Assembly: GCA_937942115.1 (NCBI GenBank)
Contig: CALDFY010000039.1
Location: forward strand, 1 to 9,317
DNA: 9,317 bases
Origin: an uncultured Anaerolineae bacterium
Lineage (GTDB): Bacteria; Chloroflexota; Anaerolineae; B4-G1; DUEL01
Direction of reading: 5' to 3'
Of the stretch, positions 6,474-9,317 are shown piece after piece. The position numbers and the translations under genes are program-made. The notes beneath the pieces were generated by a model that saw nothing but the letters and a program-made list of their open reading frames with translations, had not been told where the DNA came from and did no database searches. Position 1 is the stretch's first letter, and each line of letters begins with the position of its first letter.

Positions 6474-6514
6474 GTCCAACGCGACTCCGCTTCGCTGCGT
6501 CGCTCACTACGAAC
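6474..6514. repeat. Orphan right half of the palindromic element
   Basis: These 41 bp match the right half of element B (6432-6472) at 40 positions; the one change is CTCACT for CTGACT. The left half is absent. It ends 16 bp before the start codon of the large surface protein gene. Confidence 0.85.
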
Positions 6515-6530
6515 AGCCTGAAATACGATA

Positions 6531-9317
6531 ATGGAGACCAGCTCTATCTCAGAAAACAAGATTTCCCTCCTTGCGCGGCTTCGGGCTGCGATGCGGCGAC
6601 GCCTGCGCCGCCCCCCTCGCGGCGAATCGTCCCCCATCGTCCTCTCTCCGCGCGCCCTGCGCCTGCTGGCCCTGCTGGTCCTGGCCAACGCCGCCGTCCT
6701 GACGGCGCTGGGCGTTGCCCTCTACCGCGCCGGCGCCGCCCTGAACGCCCGTCCGCCGGTGGTGACCGTTGTCGTCACCCCGACGCCGCTCCCTGACCCC
6801 ACCACCGGCCCGACCCCCACCCCCTTTGGCAGCGGCGGCGCCATCGCCTTCACCCTCCGCCGCAACGGCAACGCCGACATCTACGCCATCCAGCAGGCCA
6901 CCCGCGAAATCGTCCGCCTCACCAGCGACCCCGCTGAGGACCGGGACCCGGCCTGGTCGCCCGACGGCTCTCTGCTGGCCTTCGCCTCCAACCGGGGGGG
7001 CAACTGGGACATCTACCTGCTGGACCTGGAAGGGGGCGCGCTGATCCGCCTCACCCGAGCCCCTGGCTTTGACGGCGGCCCCACCTGGTCGCCCGACGGC
7101 CGACAAATCGCCTTTGAGTCCTACCGCGAGGACAACCTGGATATTTACGTCATGGACGCCGACGGGAACAACATCCGGCGGCTGACCACCGACCCCGCCC
7201 CCGACTATACCCCGGCCTGGTCGCCCGATGGCTCGGCGGTCGCCTTCGTCTCCTACCGCAACGGCAACCAGGACATTTTTCTCTATTTCGTTGACGGCGA
7301 CCTGGCGGGGACCGAAATCAACGTCACCAACAGCCCGGACGTCAACGAATCGGACCCGGCCTGGTCGCCCGACGGGAAGCGGCTGGCCTACACCATCTCC
7401 CGCGCCGGATACGCCACCGTCCAGGTCAGCACGCTGGAATGGGCCGCGCGCGGCGGCCCCCAGGCCCAGCCGATGCTCCGTCTCTCCTCCACCGACCTCT
7501 TCGGCTCCGGCTCCGCCCCCACCTGGGCCCCCGACGGCCAGAGCCTGCTCACCGTCTACCGGCGCGCCGGTCGCTCCTACCTCATCGCGTCCAGCCTCTA
7601 TGGGTGGGGCCTCTCTCAGGAAATCTACAGCGACCCCGGCCCGATCTCCCGTCCGGTCTGGAGTCCGGTGCCCCTCTCCGCCCGCGCCGTCGCCCGGGCC
7701 CGCGCCGCCGAACCGGTGACCGAACCGTCCCTCTACACTGAATTCGTCCAGTCCTCGTCGCCCACCGAGACCCTGCCCCTGGTCTATCTCCCCGACCCCG
7801 GGGGCAAAAAATATGAGTGGCTGCGGCTGAACGACCGGGTGGACGACAGTTTCCAAGCCCTGCGGCGGCGCGTCGCCAGGGAGGTCGGCTGGGACTACCT
7901 CTCCACCGTCGCCCTGGCCTGGCAGCCGGCGGAGAACGCCGAACAGCGCAACAACTGGCACCTCTGCGGGCGGGCCGTGGACCTGGACCAGAGTCCCTAC
8001 GACGAGACGCCGCCGCGCATCCTGCTGGTCCGGGAGGACGTCGGGAACGAGACCTACTGGCGGGTCTACCTGCGGGCGGCCCGGCAGGACGGCAGCCTGG
8101 GGGAGCCCCTGCGGGTGGCCCCCTGGGACCTGAAGGCCCGGGAGGAGGATGCCCGCGCCGCCGCCCAGGGCGGCCGTCCCCTGGAAAAAGTCCCCGCCGG
8201 ATACTACGTGGACCTGACCACGCTGGCCGCCGACTACGGCTGGGAGCGGGCTCCCGCCCTCTACCGCTGGCGCTACTTCTGGCCGGACATCAACTGGTGG
8301 CATCTCCAGAAGACGGAAGGGGTGGACTGGTGGGAGTGTATGGTGGAAGTGTACGGGCCGGAGAAGGTCCAGGCCGTCTTCGGCCCCCTGCCCGGCGGCC
8401 TGGCCGCGCTGGCGGAGCAGAAACCGGGCACCCTGGTCCAGGGCGGCCCCTTTGAGATCGGCGGCCACGTCTGGAACCTGGACCTCCCCTACGCCGACAA
8501 GATGCGCCATGCCGGGATGACCTGGGTCAAGTCCCAGGTCCGCTACCCCCAGGAGACGGCGCCGGTCATCGGCGCGGCCCACCGGCGCGGCTTCAAAATC
8601 CTCATCGGCACCGTGGGGCCTTCGGGAATGGTCACCCAGCAGGGCTTTGAGGAGAACTTCGCCCGCTGGGCGGCGCGCCTGGCCGCCGCCGGCGCCGACG
8701 CCATTGAGGTCTGGAATGAGCCGAACATTGATCGGGAGTGGCAGCCGGGCTATATCGGCCCGGAGGCCTATACCCGTCTCCTCTGCGCCACCTACAAGGC
8801 GGTGAAGGCCGCCAATCCGAACACGCTGGTCATCGCCGCCGCGCCGGCCCCGACCGGCGCCTTTGACCAGTGCACCCCCGCTGGCTGCGACGACCGGATG
8901 TTCCTCCAGGGCCTGTACGCCGCCGGCGCCGCCGACTGCATGGACTACCTGGGCGTCCACTACAACTTCGGCGCCACATCGCCGTCGGCGGTCAGCGGCC
9001 ACCCTGCCGACGACGGCCGCCACCACCACTCCTGGTACTTCCTGCCCCAGATGCAACTCTACTACAACCTCTTCGGCGGCACCAAACAACTCTTCTACAC
9101 CGAACTGGGCTACGCATCCCAGGAGGGCGTCCCGACCTTCCCGGATCACCTCTGGTGGGCCCGGGAGACGACGAATGCCCAGCAGGCGGCCTGGCTGGCG
9201 GAGGCGGTCCAGTTGGCCCGGGAGAGCGGGCTGGTGCGCGGCGTCATCATCTGGAACGTGGACTTTCTGCGCTACTTTGACGACCCCCAGGACGGCTACG
9301 CCATCATTCGGCCGGGG
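6531..9317 (+). CDS. Membrane-anchored PD40 propeller, M15-like and GH-A glycosidase fusion (3'-partial)
   Basis: The frame runs 929 codons to the window edge without a stop. A basic N-terminus (residues 16-30) precedes one membrane helix (about 43-64), then a Pro/Thr stalk (VTPTPLPDPTTGPTPTP, 82-98), predicting an outside-facing protein. Six propeller repeats follow, each centred on W(S/A)P(D), at Trp142, 186, 230, 278, 332 and 377, as in TolB/PD40 proteins. A middle region has WHLCGRAVDL (His477, Asp484) and later YGWERAPALYRW and NWWHLQ (His591), matching zinc ligands of LAS/M15 peptidases such as VanX. However, Asn588 stands where the catalytic Glu is expected. From about residue 645 a TIM-barrel glycosidase appears, with acid/base Glu730 in EVWNEPN and nucleophile Glu858 in FYTELGY (clan GH-A). 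ATG 6531 is the first start after an in-frame stop at 6519; no good ribosome-binding site is seen. The glycan substrate is unknown. Confidence 0.85.
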   Translation, partial: METSSISENKISLLARLRAAMRRRLRRPPRGESSPIVLSPRALRLLALLVLANAAVLTALGVALYRAGAALNARPPVVTVVVTPTPLPDPTTGPTPTPFGSGGAIAFTLRRNGNADIYAIQQATREIVRLTSDPAEDRDPAWSPDGSLLAFASNRGGNWDIYLLDLEGGALIRLTRAPGFDGGPTWSPDGRQIAFESYREDNLDIYVMDADGNNIRRLTTDPAPDYTPAWSPDGSAVAFVSYRNGNQDIFLYFVDGDLAGTEINVTNSPDVNESDPAWSPDGKRLAYTISRAGYATVQVSTLEWAARGGPQAQPMLRLSSTDLFGSGSAPTWAPDGQSLLTVYRRAGRSYLIASSLYGWGLSQEIYSDPGPISRPVWSPVPLSARAVARARAAEPVTEPSLYTEFVQSSSPTETLPLVYLPDPGGKKYEWLRLNDRVDDSFQALRRRVAREVGWDYLSTVALAWQPAENAEQRNNWHLCGRAVDLDQSPYDETPPRILLVREDVGNETYWRVYLRAARQDGSLGEPLRVAPWDLKAREEDARAAAQGGRPLEKVPAGYYVDLTTLAADYGWERAPALYRWRYFWPDINWWHLQKTEGVDWWECMVEVYGPEKVQAVFGPLPGGLAALAEQKPGTLVQGGPFEIGGHVWNLDLPYADKMRHAGMTWVKSQVRYPQETAPVIGAAHRRGFKILIGTVGPSGMVTQQGFEENFARWAARLAAAGADAIEVWNEPNIDREWQPGYIGPEAYTRLLCATYKAVKAANPNTLVIAAAPAPTGAFDQCTPAGCDDRMFLQGLYAAGAADCMDYLGVHYNFGATSPSAVSGHPADDGRHHHSWYFLPQMQLYYNLFGGTKQLFYTELGYASQEGVPTFPDHLWWARETTNAQQAAWLAEAVQLARESGLVRGVIIWNVDFLRYFDDPQDGYAIIRPG

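Larger units (their letters stand above)
6240..6530. other. Non-coding gap filled by palindromic repeats
   Basis: The 291 bp between the beta subunit and the next gene contain no credible ORF. Almost all of it (6248-6514) is repeat sequence, described in the separate repeat entries. No -35/-10 pair, ribosome-binding site or T-run terminator was recognised, although the downstream gene must be transcribed from here or by read-through. Confidence 0.75.

Noticed and set aside
6248..6514. CRISPR array
   Set aside because: The repeated units are directly adjacent or nested inverted repeats without regular unique spacers, and no cas gene is near.
7817..8455. 212-residue + frame overlapping the surface protein gene
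   Set aside because: It is out of frame with the continuous 929-codon frame and consists of Gly/Pro/Arg-rich sequence without motifs.
6549..9149. 866-residue open frame on the minus strand
   Set aside because: It lies opposite the propeller-glycosidase gene, whose + frame shows repeated WSPDG units and catalytic motifs. The minus frame is rich in Gly, Val, Arg and Ala without a recognisable domain, typical of an antisense shadow in GC-rich DNA.

Overview
This GC-rich window has every recognisable gene on the + strand. It looks like a Chloroflexota genome, probably Anaerolineae-like and possibly thermophilic. That assignment is an inference. It rests on the GC-rich codon choice, an anchored extracellular protein with a Pro/Thr stalk and PD40 propeller repeats, an anaerobe-type 2-oxoacid:ferredoxin oxidoreductase, and dispersed palindromic repeats bounded by GTTCGTAGT / ACTACGAAC. 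No rRNA, tRNA, CRISPR array, transposase or phage gene was seen.

Layout. (1) 1-96: possible 3' tail of an upstream gene. (2) 70-806: a type II toxin-antitoxin pair, a Phd/YefM-like antitoxin and a PIN-domain VapC-like toxin, with a consensus-like promoter and a perfect 16-bp palindrome at the expected transcription start. (3) 953-3479: a compact run of a cytoplasmic asparaginase, an MFS transporter whose start lies inside the asparaginase gene, and the ribosomal silencing factor RsfS, which appears to start at CTG. (4) 3565-6239: a two-subunit 2-oxoacid:ferredoxin oxidoreductase, a gamma-alpha fusion subunit followed by a TPP/4Fe-4S beta subunit. The last 23 codons of the alpha gene are made of a heptamer tandem repeat that ends in a hairpin. 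(5) 6248-6514: a non-coding array of modular palindromic repeats. (6) 6531 to the window end: a very large open frame (929 codons, no stop before the edge). It encodes a membrane-anchored extracellular protein with a TolB-like six-repeat propeller, a D-Ala-D-Ala-peptidase-like (LAS/M15) region lacking the usual catalytic Glu, and a clan GH-A glycoside hydrolase domain.

How they fit together. The asparaginase and transporter are probably translationally coupled and may serve amino-acid or metabolite handling. RsfS and the toxin-antitoxin pair both act on translation but need not be linked. The oxidoreductase feeds reduced ferredoxin and acyl-CoA metabolism. The multidomain protein is the most unusual item: it puts a sensor-like propeller, a peptidoglycan-peptidase-like fold and a glycosidase on one outward-facing chain, which suggests a role at the cell surface. 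The alpha-subunit tail and the repeat array show small repeats reshaping both a gene end and an intergenic region.
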